50,425 nt of DNA from a virus (IMGVR_UViG_3300015372_000004:1-50425), one strand, 5' to 3'; shown: positions 30,211 through 39,630, counted from the first letter of the stretch. Numbers and translations are program-made. Notes: generated by a model from the sequence alone, not told the origin.

Positions 30211-31766
30211 TAGCCTCCGCCGTTATCCATTAGATCGCTTCCTAGCCACCAGCCCACACCCATCGGTGCTTGCTTGCCAAGGAGTTGATTCACTTGCGAG
30301 AACTGATCCCACGAATATCCTTGCGGGCCAGGATAGATTCCATTCTGGCGCAAGAAGTTTTCCATGCTTCCGTACTGTTGGAGGAGTTGCGGGTTGGACG
30401 ACAATGCGCTTGCCCATTCCTCTGTGATGTTGGTCTGCGGGGTTCCGTTGTCGGAATACCCTAGCAGCCCTCCAAGCATACCTCCAATAGCGATAGCGAA
30501 AGGTGCGGCGGTTAGTGCCGCCATCCCTGCGCCAGCCGACCCAGCCGCTCCTGCTCCTGCGGTACCAGCGCCTGCGGATGCGCCAGCACCTTCAGAAAAA
30601 CCCAACAGGGAACCTCCCAGATCGAAGCCTGTTCCTAGCGATCCACCAATCCCCGGTAGGTAGCTGCCCGTACCGAACATCGAGCCGAGGGTGTCTCCGA
30701 TGCCGAAGCCTGCGCCTCCTGCGAAGCTGCCGCCGAAGATGCCCGCACCGCCGAAGAGATCGCCTAGCCCGGATGCCAGCGCAGGGGCAAAGGAACCTCC
30801 ACCGTTGAAGAGGTCAATCAGCTTGCGGATCGAATCGGTGGGAAGGCCGCTGCCTCCTTGCTGCCCACCGCCCAAGAGCCGGGAGAGAGCGCCTACAGTG
30901 CCCTGCCCAAGGTTCGCTGCGGCCTGCTGCGAGTTGGCGAACTGGCCGGAGAGGATGCCCCCTGCCGTGGCCGGAGAGCCAGTGGTGGCCCCACTCGCCG
31001 TCAGCATCTGCTGCAGAAGGTTCCCGGTTGCGCCAAGCTGTTGGCCGCTGGCTCCAAGCTGCAGTTGCCCTGCCTGTCCGAGGGACTGACTTAGCATCTG
31101 CTGCAAGGAGAGTCCTTGCCCGAACCGTTGTTGCTGCATCTGGTTCATCAACTGCTGGGCGATGGCTTGCTGGGAGAACTGTTGCCCAGCGAGGGCTGCC
31201 TGCTGTTGGTTCCCAGAGAGGAGGTTCTGGAACTGTTGCTGATACGCTTGGGAGGCGAACTGTTGGCCGTAGCGCTCAAGCTCCGCCATCTGTTGCCCGG
31301 ACCCCATCAAGCCCTGCGCAGCCAACCCACGATTCACGCTGCCAAGGCCAAGCTCGTACTGCGCCTTGATGGCAGGGTTGTCCATGTAGTTGCCCGCCAG
31401 CGCATCGATCTTCTGTTGGAGGTCCATGCCCGGCACGACGGAGTTTGCCAGCCCGCCAAGCATCTGCTGCGGCTGCTGGAACAAGCCCTGCAACTGCTGC
31501 ATGGTGGCATTGCCGCCGAGGCCGGTAAGCTGCGAGATGATGGGATTCACAGCGTTCTGCGCCGATCCGATCTGCCCTTGCAACTGTCCCGGCAACCCGC
31601 TGAGAGTCTGCTGATACTGCGCCCGCTGCGAGGCAAACGGGTCAGCCGCCGAGGCACCTGCCGCAGCACTGCCGCTTACACTCCCGCCACCTCCACCGAC
31701 CAACTGGTTAAGCCCAATTGCGCCGGTGAAGATCGAGGAGAGGAGTCCGCCTAGATCATTCATCAT
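30210..31766 (-). CDS. Internal virion (ejection) protein, Gln/Gly-rich, 518 aa
   Basis: Residues 60-330 are strongly Gln-rich (for example QQQFQNLLSGNQQQAALAGQ) and predicted helical; residues 330-450 are Gly/Ala-rich with hydrophobic character. Matches the first of the three ejection genes in P22-like podoviruses by order and composition. Would leave the virion with the DNA. Overlaps the tail hub gene by four bases. Confidence 0.75.
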   Translation of the reverse strand: MMNDLGGLLSSIFTGAIGLNQLVGGGGGSVSGSAAAGASAADPFASQRAQYQQTLSGLPGQLQGQIGSAQNAVNPIISQLTGLGGNATMQQLQGLFQQPQQMLGGLANSVVPGMDLQQKIDALAGNYMDNPAIKAQYELGLGSVNRGLAAQGLMGSGQQMAELERYGQQFASQAYQQQFQNLLSGNQQQAALAGQQFSQQAIAQQLMNQMQQQRFGQGLSLQQMLSQSLGQAGQLQLGASGQQLGATGNLLQQMLTASGATTGSPATAGGILSGQFANSQQAAANLGQGTVGALSRLLGGGQQGGSGLPTDSIRKLIDLFNGGGSFAPALASGLGDLFGGAGIFGGSFAGGAGFGIGDTLGSMFGTGSYLPGIGGSLGTGFDLGGSLLGFSEGAGASAGAGTAGAGAAGSAGAGMAALTAAPFAIAIGGMLGGLLGYSDNGTPQTNITEEWASALSSNPQLLQQYGSMENFLRQNGIYPGPQGYSWDQFSQVNQLLGKQAPMGVGWWLGSDLMDNGGG

Positions 31767-34700
31767 GCACTCCCGAAGAAGAATTCGAGTTCAAGCGCCT
31801 CTGCACGGAATGGCGTGGAGGCAGTGTGGCGAATCCGGAAGGCCCGACGCCGGGTGCGCCCGCCAACAGGGACTGTAGGACGCTGCGACGTGGACAGGTT
31901 GAGGAACCGGTATGCGCCAAAGGTCTGGAAGTCATCATCACTATGTGCTACGAGGGCGTAGCTATTTACCATGTCGCAGACGAGGCTCGTACGCTCCACG
32001 AACTTCCACAAGGAGTTGCCACCATCCCAGCGGTTGGTGACGATCTGGAAGTCCACCGGATTGCCGTGGTCGTCATAGTCGTTGATCGTCTGCGCATAGA
32101 TGGAACCTGAGGACGGGTCTTGCACGTAGTCGATCCCGAAGACTTCCGCCGACGCAACAGGATTGAATGGTCCAGAATTATACCCTTGTGCCGTGGCAGT
32201 GCCAGCATTGGGGGCCAAGGCCGATCCGACGAAGTAGGTGAAAGTGTTGGCGTCCACCACGTTGATGTTGACGAGACCGTTGTAGCCGATGGTGGATGCG
32301 CCAGCCATCACAATCGGATCGCCATCGCTAAAGCCGTGGGCAGTGCTGATCGCCGTCACCGTCCCGTACGGATCGCACACCAAGCTGCTTACACTCTTCG
32401 TCCCTTGAGCCGTACTACCGGTGAACGTGCTCCACGTAGAAGTGGAAAAGTCATACACCAGACACAGATTGCTGGCAGCAAGGTAGAGAACATAGTGCGG
32501 ATGGCCGAACATATCGAGCGAGTATGCGCGGACGAAGTTCAGGTCATCTAGCTGGAGGATACGGTCCACGAACGGAGTGGAGATGCGTACAGGGTTGTAG
32601 CCATTGAAGATATACACCCCCTTGCCTTCCCGGCGAGTCTGGCCCACCCACACGATGGAGGCTTCCATCTCGATTACGCTCTCGCCTGCTGCACATCCGA
32701 CTTGGATAGGGAGAGTCTGGTTCGGCAGGAGAGGCGAGGCTGGAGCAGGCACCGCTGCATCGTAGAAGAATTCAATCGTCCATACGCCGAAGCCCACGAT
32801 GTAGTTCGCCAGCTTGGCGATGGCGACGCCTCCGTTAGGCTCGTTCTGCATGGCGATCACGCCGAGGGCAGTCCACACAGCAGGATCGTTGATCGCGGAG
32901 TTCCAAATCCGTCCTTGCGGGTCCATCACGAAGAAGTATCCATCGAGGTAGGCAATCCCCGGAACAGTCTTCTGTGGGTAGTTGGCTACGTTCGACAGCT
33001 TCGTTAGGTTGTTGAGGGCAGCATTGTAGGAGTAGAGATCATCAACGGACTTGAAGACGAGGAGAGGCGTAGCGATGGATGTCGCCGTTTGGGAGAAATG
33101 ATAGAAGCCAGCAGCCACGTCCGGGCCGAGAACCGTGGAGGTTCCGCCCAAGGTGATGAACCACACATCGTTGTAGTAGGTCGAGCCATTCAGCCCGCCG
33201 ATGAACCACATGTTGCCGTAGGTGATCCACGTACCATCACGCACAGGCCAACCTGCGGCGAAGTTTACTCCAAGGTCCGTGTAGGTGGTGCCGTTGGAAG
33301 TAGACCAGACCTTGTGGGTGAAGCCAGAGGTGGAGTTGTAGAATTCAAGGAGGTATGCGGTGGTGCCGATGCGCCCGGTATGGATGACCTTGCCGCCGCT
33401 GTTGGATGCGCCGCTCAAGAAAGCATACACGCCAGCGTTATCGACACTGGTTCCAAAAGATAGCGCAGGGGCGAGATTGTAGCCGCTACCCGCCGCACTA
33501 AACGAGACAGCCAGCGTCCCACCACCTTGCCAATCGTCGTCGTCGCCATCATCATCGAAGTCCGTGAATGCGAAGGCTACTGCGCCAGTGCCACCAGTGC
33601 CGGTGTTGTCAACGGTAATGGGGGGAGGAAGCGGGTAGATAGACCCACGCGAGGTGAAAGCTGCAAGAGGGAATGCGCCGCTGGCGGCTACTGCGAACGG
33701 ATTGGATGATACGCGCGTCCACACAATGCCGTCGGGGCTGCTCCACGAATCCGCAGTAGCTCCGATGAAGGCATCCGTGTACTGCCCACCGACGACCCAC
33801 AGCAGATTGTTGACCGTGAAGAAGCCGAAGTTGCTTCGCGCAGTCCACGGTGCGCTGGGAGTCGTCTGCACCCAATTCACACCATCCGCCGAGCTGTAGA
33901 CATCGGAGTACGAGGTGAGCGGGTACGTTGCTGCGTTGGAGGTGGTGTTCTGCCGGCCCCTTCCCCCCGCGATCCACAGCTTGCCGTTGAAGACTTCGAT
34001 GCCGTGGTTGAACCTGCCGATCCACGCATTGGCTGCGGATTGCGTCCATGAGATTCCGTCCGTGGAGAACCACACATCCGTGTAGAGAACGTCGGCTGCA
34101 TTCGTGCCTATGCCAGTGCATCCGCCAGTGATGTACATCGCGCCGTTGAAGACAACGGCTGCGGAGAACTGGCGCTGGCCCCACGGCGCAGTAGCGATCT
34201 GCGTCCAGTTGATACCATCCACACTGTTCCACACGTCGTTCATGATCCCCCACCCAGTGGAGGAGGCAGTCACAGTGGGAGGAGAGGTGTAGCCAGTACC
34301 GCCGTTGGTGATGAGGACGGAGGTGACTTGCTGCCCGGTGATGGTCGCCGTAGCAGTGGCACCTGTTCCGCCCCCACCTGTGATGGTGAGATCGATAGTG
34401 GTCGGGTAGCCAGGGTAGTGGCCCAGTCCCGCAGAGACGATGCTGATGGTATTCACTGCCCCGGCGAGGACAGTGGCGGAGAAGGTGGGCGTAGCGACGA
34501 GAGGATCGACTTGGCCGCCGAAAATCCACAACTTGCCTGCGAAGCCTACGCCTGACGCACCTACCCGCTTCTGGAAGGATGCACTGGCCGTGGCCTGAAT
34601 AGCAGTCAGCCCGGCGAGGGACGAGAACGAATTGAGGAAATCCCCGCTAATGGAGTACAGGGAGTTCAGGTAGTTCGTGACACCTTGACCCACACCTACT

Positions 34701-34867
34701 GCGCCTTGGAAGGCCAGATGGTTGCCCGGACGCTTGATGGCGTGAAGGGTGCCGGAAGCAGTCTGCTCTCCCACCCCATTCACCATCTTGGAGTCCCGCG
34801 TGAGAGTGCCGTCCCGGTTCTCCAGTGCCTCAATGAGGGGAAGACGTTTCGGATCGTACGGCATCAC
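31763..34867 (-). CDS. P22 gp10-like tail hub with Kelch-type insertion, 1034 aa
   Basis: Residues 1-85 and about 585-1034 follow the P22 gp10-like tail hub plan (PLLVFKSVDDLYSYN, IAYLDGYFFVMDPQGRIWNS, ASIVWVGQTRREGKGVYIFN). Between them are Kelch-type blades: GKLWIFGG (111), GAMYITGG (241), GKLWIAGG (295), NLLWVVGG (354), GNMWFIGG (551), several followed by DVW.S.DG..W. Two GTGATATATI...NGGTGY-type segments (165-195, 422-465) and an acidic DFDDDGDDDD loop interrupt the propeller, and a further HGFSDGDPIVMAGA...YNG domain is inserted at about 835-895. P22 gp10 is about half this size. Confidence 0.75.
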   Translation of the reverse strand: MMPYDPKRLPLIEALENRDGTLTRDSKMVNGVGEQTASGTLHAIKRPGNHLAFQGAVGVGQGVTNYLNSLYSISGDFLNSFSSLAGLTAIQATASASFQKRVGASGVGFAGKLWIFGGQVDPLVATPTFSATVLAGAVNTISIVSAGLGHYPGYPTTIDLTITGGGGTGATATATITGQQVTSVLITNGGTGYTSPPTVTASSTGWGIMNDVWNSVDGINWTQIATAPWGQRQFSAAVVFNGAMYITGGCTGIGTNAADVLYTDVWFSTDGISWTQSAANAWIGRFNHGIEVFNGKLWIAGGRGRQNTTSNAATYPLTSYSDVYSSADGVNWVQTTPSAPWTARSNFGFFTVNNLLWVVGGQYTDAFIGATADSWSSPDGIVWTRVSSNPFAVAASGAFPLAAFTSRGSIYPLPPPITVDNTGTGGTGAVAFAFTDFDDDGDDDDWQGGGTLAVSFSAAGSGYNLAPALSFGTSVDNAGVYAFLSGASNSGGKVIHTGRIGTTAYLLEFYNSTSGFTHKVWSTSNGTTYTDLGVNFAAGWPVRDGTWITYGNMWFIGGLNGSTYYNDVWFITLGGTSTVLGPDVAAGFYHFSQTATSIATPLLVFKSVDDLYSYNAALNNLTKLSNVANYPQKTVPGIAYLDGYFFVMDPQGRIWNSAINDPAVWTALGVIAMQNEPNGGVAIAKLANYIVGFGVWTIEFFYDAAVPAPASPLLPNQTLPIQVGCAAGESVIEMEASIVWVGQTRREGKGVYIFNGYNPVRISTPFVDRILQLDDLNFVRAYSLDMFGHPHYVLYLAASNLCLVYDFSTSTWSTFTGSTAQGTKSVSSLVCDPYGTVTAISTAHGFSDGDPIVMAGASTIGYNGLVNINVVDANTFTYFVGSALAPNAGTATAQGYNSGPFNPVASAEVFGIDYVQDPSSGSIYAQTINDYDDHGNPVDFQIVTNRWDGGNSLWKFVERTSLVCDMVNSYALVAHSDDDFQTFGAYRFLNLSTSQRPTVPVGGRTRRRAFRIRHTASTPFRAEALELEFFFGSA

Positions 34868-35589
34868 GTATTCCTCTTGTCGTACATCATGCGGATAGAG
34901 TCGGAGTTCTCTTGGCTCCAGTCAGCCATGCGGGTCTTGGCGTCCCGAGCGCGCATCGAGATAACCTGCGCACGATCCAGCGGGACGGCGTACTCGAACA
35001 TGATTTCATCCGCGAGGTTCCACGACAAGGCGATGTAGCATTCCTGCGGGAAGTCCAGCGGATCGGTGCCGATATTCACGTCGTCCAACTGCGTCAGGCA
35101 AACCATGCGCAAGGCATGATCGGCATCACTCGGGGTAGGGTACACCTGAATGTAGCTGCTCACCGTAGCACTATCATCCAAGGGGCGGTACAGCATGGAA
35201 TTGGGCACACCTAGCGCACCCTTCACGCTGAACTGCTCGTATTCTTGAATAGAGAGTTGATCGATGGGAGTGTCGTTAGGGGGTGTGGACTGATTGTTCC
35301 GGATGCTCGCTTGCTGGATGCGCAGAATCTTGTCCGTCACCAGCGCACCAGTGCCCGTAGCATACGGCCCGATGTTGTAAGTAGTCTGCCCGGTCAACAG
35401 CGGAAGGGTAACGATCTCGATCTTCCACATGGGAATGTCAACGATCCACTCCTTAATCATCATGTTGAAGGCGAGGGCGACATTATTCATGTCATCCGTG
35501 GACGGAGGGTTCGTCGGGTCGAACGCACTACAAATGCGCAGTGCCCGCAGAATGATCTGATCCCGGTTGACGGAGAAGGTGGTGCTCAT
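34864..35589 (-). CDS. Head-tail adaptor (P22 gp4-like), 241 aa
   Basis: N terminus DQIILRALRICSAFDPTNPP followed by ALAFNMMIKEWIVDIPMWKI matches the helical start of P22 gp4-type tail accessory factors (..AL..ig......A...LN.m...W). The middle has the MLYRPLDDS and YIQVYPTPSDA strands. Expected to form the ring beneath the portal. Encoded next to the gp10-like hub with a four-base overlap. Confidence 0.75.
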   Translation of the reverse strand: MSTTFSVNRDQIILRALRICSAFDPTNPPSTDDMNNVALAFNMMIKEWIVDIPMWKIEIVTLPLLTGQTTYNIGPYATGTGALVTDKILRIQQASIRNNQSTPPNDTPIDQLSIQEYEQFSVKGALGVPNSMLYRPLDDSATVSSYIQVYPTPSDADHALRMVCLTQLDDVNIGTDPLDFPQECYIALSWNLADEIMFEYAVPLDRAQVISMRARDAKTRMADWSQENSDSIRMMYDKRNT

Positions 35590-36068
35590 TATTGGCCTCC
35601 GTAGATGGAGTAGACCGTAGTGAAACCTGTAGCGATGTAGAGGGGAAAGAGAGTGTAGGACTTCGAGACGGAAGCGTTATCGAGCCATACGCCAGTCCAC
35701 GCAATGGTGGAGTTGGCCGCTGGGGGCGAGGTGAAGGTAATCACCCCGTCGGGAAGTAAGATGGTGTAGTTCACGCCTACAGTTTGGAGCACACCATCGA
35801 CGTAGATATCAGGCGTGCCCACCACGATGTTCGAGACCGGAGGAACGATAGCCCCAGCCCACTCAGGCGGAACCTCTGGCTGCGTCCAGTCAGGAGCTTG
35901 CTCCTCCGGAACTCCGCGCACGAAGTCTTGCGGTTGGCGCGGCTCCCAATCTTCCTTGCACACGTACACACCATCCCAGCGCAGAAGCAATTCAGATGCC
36001 TTACGCTCGAATCCGCACACATAGCAGACGGCGTTATGATCGCCAAGTTTGAAATAGGATGCGCCCAC
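35589..36068 (-). CDS. Virion-type protein with zinc knuckle, 159 aa
   Basis: Starts at GTG 36068-36066 with AAGGAG six bases upstream, which overlaps the preceding stop. N terminus has CYVCGFERKASELLLRWDG followed by YVCKEDW, a treble-clef-like Cys pattern seen in podovirus proteins near the tail genes; the C-terminal half is beta-rich (IYVDGVLQTVGVNYTILLPD). Probably a virion or assembly protein; role unknown. Confidence 0.75.
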   Translation of the reverse strand: MGASYFKLGDHNAVCYVCGFERKASELLLRWDGVYVCKEDWEPRQPQDFVRGVPEEQAPDWTQPEVPPEWAGAIVPPVSNIVVGTPDIYVDGVLQTVGVNYTILLPDGVITFTSPPAANSTIAWTGVWLDNASVSKSYTLFPLYIATGFTTVYSIYGGQ

Positions 36069-36078
36069 GACAAGCTCC

Positions 36079-36252
36079 TTAGTGCATCTTCTTTAGGGTC
36101 TGCGCCAGCCTTGCACGCTGCCCCACCTTGCCCTTGGCCTTTGCCGCTGCAGCCAACTTCTTGGCGGGAATCTTCTTCCCCTGCGGCACACCAAGGTCTT
36201 TGTGCAACTGCCCCGGCTTCTTGATCGCCTTCTGGATGAATTTCTTAGCCAT
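36079..36252 (-). CDS. Small basic protein, 57 aa
   Basis: The sequence begins MAKKFIQKAIKKPGQLHKDL; then GVPQGKKIPAKKLAAAAKAK and a QRARLAQTL block follow. This very basic design (KKPG.LH.DLGVP.G..IPAKKL) is common in podovirus structural regions and may bind packaged DNA or RNA. Its ATG overlaps the upstream TGA by one base. Confidence 0.8.
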   Translation of the reverse strand: MAKKFIQKAIKKPGQLHKDLGVPQGKKIPAKKLAAAAKAKGKVGQRARLAQTLKKMH

Positions 36253-38135
36253 CATGGCCCTCCATTACCCACCCCGATGAGAGGAAGCCACATGTGGGGG
36301 ATGGGCGGTACTACGTTCCCCGGCGTTGGGGCAGCAGTTATTCCCACATAGGCTTGCTGCATCCTCCACGAAGACGCCCTACTTGCGGGCGGGAGGTCAA
36401 AGTGCATACTGCTGCGGGCGGGTTGGAGGGTCTCGGTACGGATTCCTTCCTTCTGCGTGCCTTCGTATTGCTCTTTCGTCAGCCTGCCGACTGGGGGAAG
36501 CGCAGTCTGCGGCAGGGGTACGTCGTGCTCATCGGGGATAACGCCCTTCTGGAACGACTGAAACTGTGCGTTGTTGAACCTGCCCCTTGGTACATCGTAG
36601 TAAGGAGGGGGCGGGGACATAATCTCCGGTTGAGGGGAGAGTTGAAATCCTTGGTAGTCGTGGTCCTCGTTCACCCACGTCCGCACTGGGAGGTCGTAGG
36701 AAGGTTGGATGGGCGGGTCCATCACGTCTTCGGGCAGGGGGCCAGCCTGCAATCCGACGAAGGAATGGGAGCCGCTACGCCACGTTTCTACCGGCAGGGT
36801 AGTAAGGGGTAGGGGCACATCGTGTTCGGGCGCCAGAGGCCCAACCTGCAGCCCCTGATAGCTATGCCGCCCGTCTACCCATGTGCGCATCGGCAGGTCG
36901 TACCACCAGCGGCAGATGATGTCCAATTCGGGGACGAGAGGTGCAGCTTGGAATCCTTGGAAGCTGTGCTTGGCCCATAGGATATTCCTATCGCGCTCGG
37001 GAACGTAATAGGGTTGCTGCCGAATCTCAGGCAGGCTGTCATCCGAAAGGGGAGAGCGAAACCAGCCGACGAAGGAGTTCTTCTGCCGCCCACGCTGGGG
37101 CAACTCGTACACTGGCTCCGGAGGACTGGCGTTGACGAAGGCAGCCGATAGTGGCGACTGCTGCCAGCCCTGCATAGAGTGGCGCCGTAGGGCGCGTTCC
37201 CGGTCATTATACGGGACTTCATCTGTGGAACCAAGGGCCATCTCGGGAGGACCGGAGTCTGCGAGAGGAGGACGTTGCCAGCCAGTGAAGTCGATCTTTG
37301 CGTTGTGCTCGCGGGTAGGGTTATTGCCGCGAGGGTAGGCGTCACGGCTAGGGACAGCAGTGGTGAAGCCGCCGATGCCTGTGGCTACAGGGGGGTAGAT
37401 GATGCGGATTTGGCCGCCTGCGCCTGCGCCACCGGGGCCACCGCCGTTGCCGTCACCGCCGCCACCTCCGCCTCCGGGGAGACCACCAGCGCCACCAGTA
37501 TGGCCGGGAAGATTGTCGCCGGAGCCGCCGCCCCCACCGCCGCCTTCTTGGTTAGAGCCACCTACGCCGCCGCCATTAAGGCCACCAGCCCCACCAGCGC
37601 CCCCTACACCACCATCGCCTGTACCACCAGCGCCGCCACTGCCAGAGGAGCCTGCTCCCCCCGTACCACCGATACCGAAGGAACCGCCCGCACCACCACC
37701 ACCGCCTGCAGCTACGCTTGAATTACTGGAGCCACCACCGCCACCATCTGCATTGCCCCCAGACCCAGTTCCACCTGTGCCGCCTACCCCACCAGCGTAG
37801 TTGCCGTTGCCGTGGCCGCCGCCCTTGCCCCCAATCGCATTGAGAGTGCCAGTGGTATTGAAGAAGGTGTTGGTGCCGTCGGTGCCGTTCGTCGGCGTGG
37901 TGCTGTTGCCCCCGGCTCCGCCTGCTCCGATCTGGATGGTGAAGGTGCCTGCGCTGCCAAAGTTGTTGATCTTGCGGTATTCACCACCGCCGCCTCCACC
38001 ACCAGACCCAGAGGACGATGCAGACGAACCGCCACCACCCGCACCAGCACCCCACGCTTCAATCGTGTTGGTCGTAGTGTTCCAGTCGCCGGGGGAGGCC
38101 CAGCTAGTTCCAGAGGTGAGGACGATGGTAGTCAT
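36252..38135 (-). CDS. Glycine-rich fibre-like protein with about ten C-terminal repeats, 627 aa
   Basis: Residues 29-242 are almost half glycine, with short polyglycine runs like those of glycine-rich tail-fibre tips (T2 gp38-like or Gly_rich_2). Residues about 277-605 hold around ten degenerate repeats of 33-35 residues, best seen as YDLPMRTWVDGRHSYQGLQ followed by xxPLxPE and a proline-rich linker. It is the first gene after the terminator at 38159-38180. Probably a receptor-contact or adhesion protein; assignment rests on composition. Confidence 0.65.
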   Translation of the reverse strand: MTTIVLTSGTSWASPGDWNTTTNTIEAWGAGAGGGGSSASSSGSGGGGGGGEYRKINNFGSAGTFTIQIGAGGAGGNSTTPTNGTDGTNTFFNTTGTLNAIGGKGGGHGNGNYAGGVGGTGGTGSGGNADGGGGGSSNSSVAAGGGGGAGGSFGIGGTGGAGSSGSGGAGGTGDGGVGGAGGAGGLNGGGVGGSNQEGGGGGGGSGDNLPGHTGGAGGLPGGGGGGGDGNGGGPGGAGAGGQIRIIYPPVATGIGGFTTAVPSRDAYPRGNNPTREHNAKIDFTGWQRPPLADSGPPEMALGSTDEVPYNDRERALRRHSMQGWQQSPLSAAFVNASPPEPVYELPQRGRQKNSFVGWFRSPLSDDSLPEIRQQPYYVPERDRNILWAKHSFQGFQAAPLVPELDIICRWWYDLPMRTWVDGRHSYQGLQVGPLAPEHDVPLPLTTLPVETWRSGSHSFVGLQAGPLPEDVMDPPIQPSYDLPVRTWVNEDHDYQGFQLSPQPEIMSPPPPYYDVPRGRFNNAQFQSFQKGVIPDEHDVPLPQTALPPVGRLTKEQYEGTQKEGIRTETLQPARSSMHFDLPPASRASSWRMQQAYVGITAAPTPGNVVPPIPHMWLPLIGVGNGGP

Positions 38136-38158
38136 GACCTAGCCGTAGATGAGAGTGT

Positions 38159-38180
38159 AAAAAAGGGGACCGAAGTCCCC
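38159..38180 (-). terminator. Rho-independent terminator inside the late unit
   Basis: On the minus strand GGGGAC-TTCG-GTCCCC (38180-38165) is followed directly by six Ts (38164-38159). A perfect six-base stem with a UUCG loop makes it a strong intrinsic terminator, 25 bases after the stop of the gene at 38206. Confidence 0.9.
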
Positions 38181-38205
38181 AGTTCCATCTGCGAGGAAGG
38201 AAAGA

Positions 38206-38658
38206 TTACAGCGGATCGTCAGTGAAGACCACGGTCACAGAGACGTTGGACGAGCCGGAGATTGCGCGGAGAGAAATCTGATCGGAGGCGACGCAGAGGA
38301 TTTCCTCGCCCGGACGTGCGACCCAGCGATAGATGCCGCCGTTGGCGTTCACCGGGAGACCGAGGACGACACCGCCGAGAGTGGGCTGCGCCGACCACGT
38401 AGTGTCAACGACAGTGCCCGAGGCAGGCGGGTTGGTCGAGGAGATACGGCCTACAGGGGTGGGCGTGATTGCGCCGCCGCCAGTGGTGCCGCCAGTCGAG
38501 CGATAGACGCCCAGTTCGTTCGCCGCCGACGCAGTGCCCATGCCACCAACGCTCACCTCGATGATCTGCAGAGAGTGGTTGGACGCGGGGATGATCGTCA
38601 TGAAATCCGAAGCAGTGCTCAACGCAACGTTCGAGCGAGTAACAGTGTAGGTTGCCAT
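38206..38658 (-). CDS. Beta-rich virion protein, 150 aa
   Basis: MATYTVTRSNVALSTASDFM, then RSTGGTTGGGAITPTPV and ISLRAISGSSNVSVTVVFTD suggest a small beta-sandwich. I recall similar proteins in podovirus structural clusters; role unknown. Last gene before the internal terminator. Confidence 0.75.
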   Translation of the reverse strand: MATYTVTRSNVALSTASDFMTIIPASNHSLQIIEVSVGGMGTASAANELGVYRSTGGTTGGGAITPTPVGRISSTNPPASGTVVDTTWSAQPTLGGVVLGLPVNANGGIYRWVARPGEEILCVASDQISLRAISGSSNVSVTVVFTDDPL

Positions 38659-38668
38659 GATGAAACTC

Positions 38669-38992
38669 CTAAGAACTATGCGGGCACCACACTACTTGGA
38701 CGGCGGTGCTGGATGATGCAGTCATGTTGAAATCGAGAGACTCACCGATAGCAGTTTTGAACCACCCGACCTGTACGAATGGTAGGACGAAGCCCCCATT
38801 CTGCGCAAGAGGGAAAGTCGCACTGATATCGGTTACGCCTCCGGACACGAACTTCACGTTGTTTGCGGCACCAGTAATGACGCAGCACTGCAAGACACAG
38901 ATACGTTGCCCCGGCTGCGCAGCGACGATTTGGGTCGTTCCTGCGGAGGACGGGGTGATGAAGCTGTACTGGACTTGTAGGTCGGATGCCAT
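38669..38992 (-). CDS. Beta-rich virion-type protein, 107 aa
   Basis: Compact beta-rich sequence with CVLQCCVITGAANNVKFVSG in the middle and hydrophobic strands throughout, similar in style to its neighbour at 38206. Four small beta proteins in a row suggest virion decoration. Not assigned. Confidence 0.7.
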   Translation of the reverse strand: MASDLQVQYSFITPSSAGTTQIVAAQPGQRICVLQCCVITGAANNVKFVSGGVTDISATFPLAQNGGFVLPFVQVGWFKTAIGESLDFNMTASSSTAVQVVWCPHSS

Positions 38993-39180
38993 TACGGGGA
39001 CACTCGCTGGAGGTCGTAGCCAGAGTCAACCAAGACTCGCAGAGTGGGATGCATGACTTCGATCCTTCCGTCGGGGAAGACGGCTGTCACGGTCATGAGA
39101 ATGCCACTCCAGAGAACTTGGTCCCCGACTTTCCAATCGGGGAGTTGAGTAGTGTGTTCTTCTTGCTTACGTTTTGCCAT
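38992..39180 (-). CDS. Small SH3-like protein, 62 aa
   Basis: A frame open from 39399 contains the ATG at 39180-39178, which overlaps the upstream TGA (TGATG). The product has LPDWKVGDQVLWSGILMTVT and FPDGRIEVMHP, the strand pattern of a small SH3-like barrel. Role unknown. Confidence 0.7.
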   Translation of the reverse strand: MAKRKQEEHTTQLPDWKVGDQVLWSGILMTVTAVFPDGRIEVMHPTLRVLVDSGYDLQRVSP

Positions 39181-39629
39181 CATGCGCCTCCCACAGACTG
39201 CGGACGGAACTTGACGCAGCGAAGAGTGAAGAAGAAAGAAACTTGGGTCGGGGAGGCTGCGCCGGATGCGATGGCGGACAGGAGGATGATCCCTGTGTTG
39301 CCTGCGCCTGCGTTGTTCTGGAACCCGCCGAAGTCCTTCGCGCAGATGGTGCCGCGCCCGTAGAGTTCCGCAATGGCAATGTCTGTCGTCGCGTCCCACG
39401 TCAACTGCAAGATGACCCCATCAGTGATGGAGTATTCGATCGTGTCGATTCGCAGGAGAGTAGCAAGCTGCGAACCGGGCATTCCCGGCATCATGTCAGA
39501 GAGCGTGGAAGGATCGAGGACAGTGACGTTGGTAGGTAGAGCGCCAATCGCCACGTCCCCGGTCGTCTTCGAGACAACATTGCGCGGACCATCCACGAGG
39601 ATTTGGGTCGCAATCGCAAAGTTTGCCAT
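39180..39629 (-). CDS. Virion-type protein, 149 aa
   Basis: Starts MANFAIATQILVDGPRNVVS, a beginning familiar from phage structural proteins of unknown role. Beta-rich with few charges. AAGGAG-type ribosome site upstream. Lies between the 259-aa beta protein and the small SH3-like protein. Confidence 0.75.
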   Translation of the reverse strand: MANFAIATQILVDGPRNVVSKTTGDVAIGALPTNVTVLDPSTLSDMMPGMPGSQLATLLRIDTIEYSITDGVILQLTWDATTDIAIAELYGRGTICAKDFGGFQNNAGAGNTGIILLSAIASGAASPTQVSFFFTLRCVKFRPQSVGGA

Positions 39630-39630
39630 T

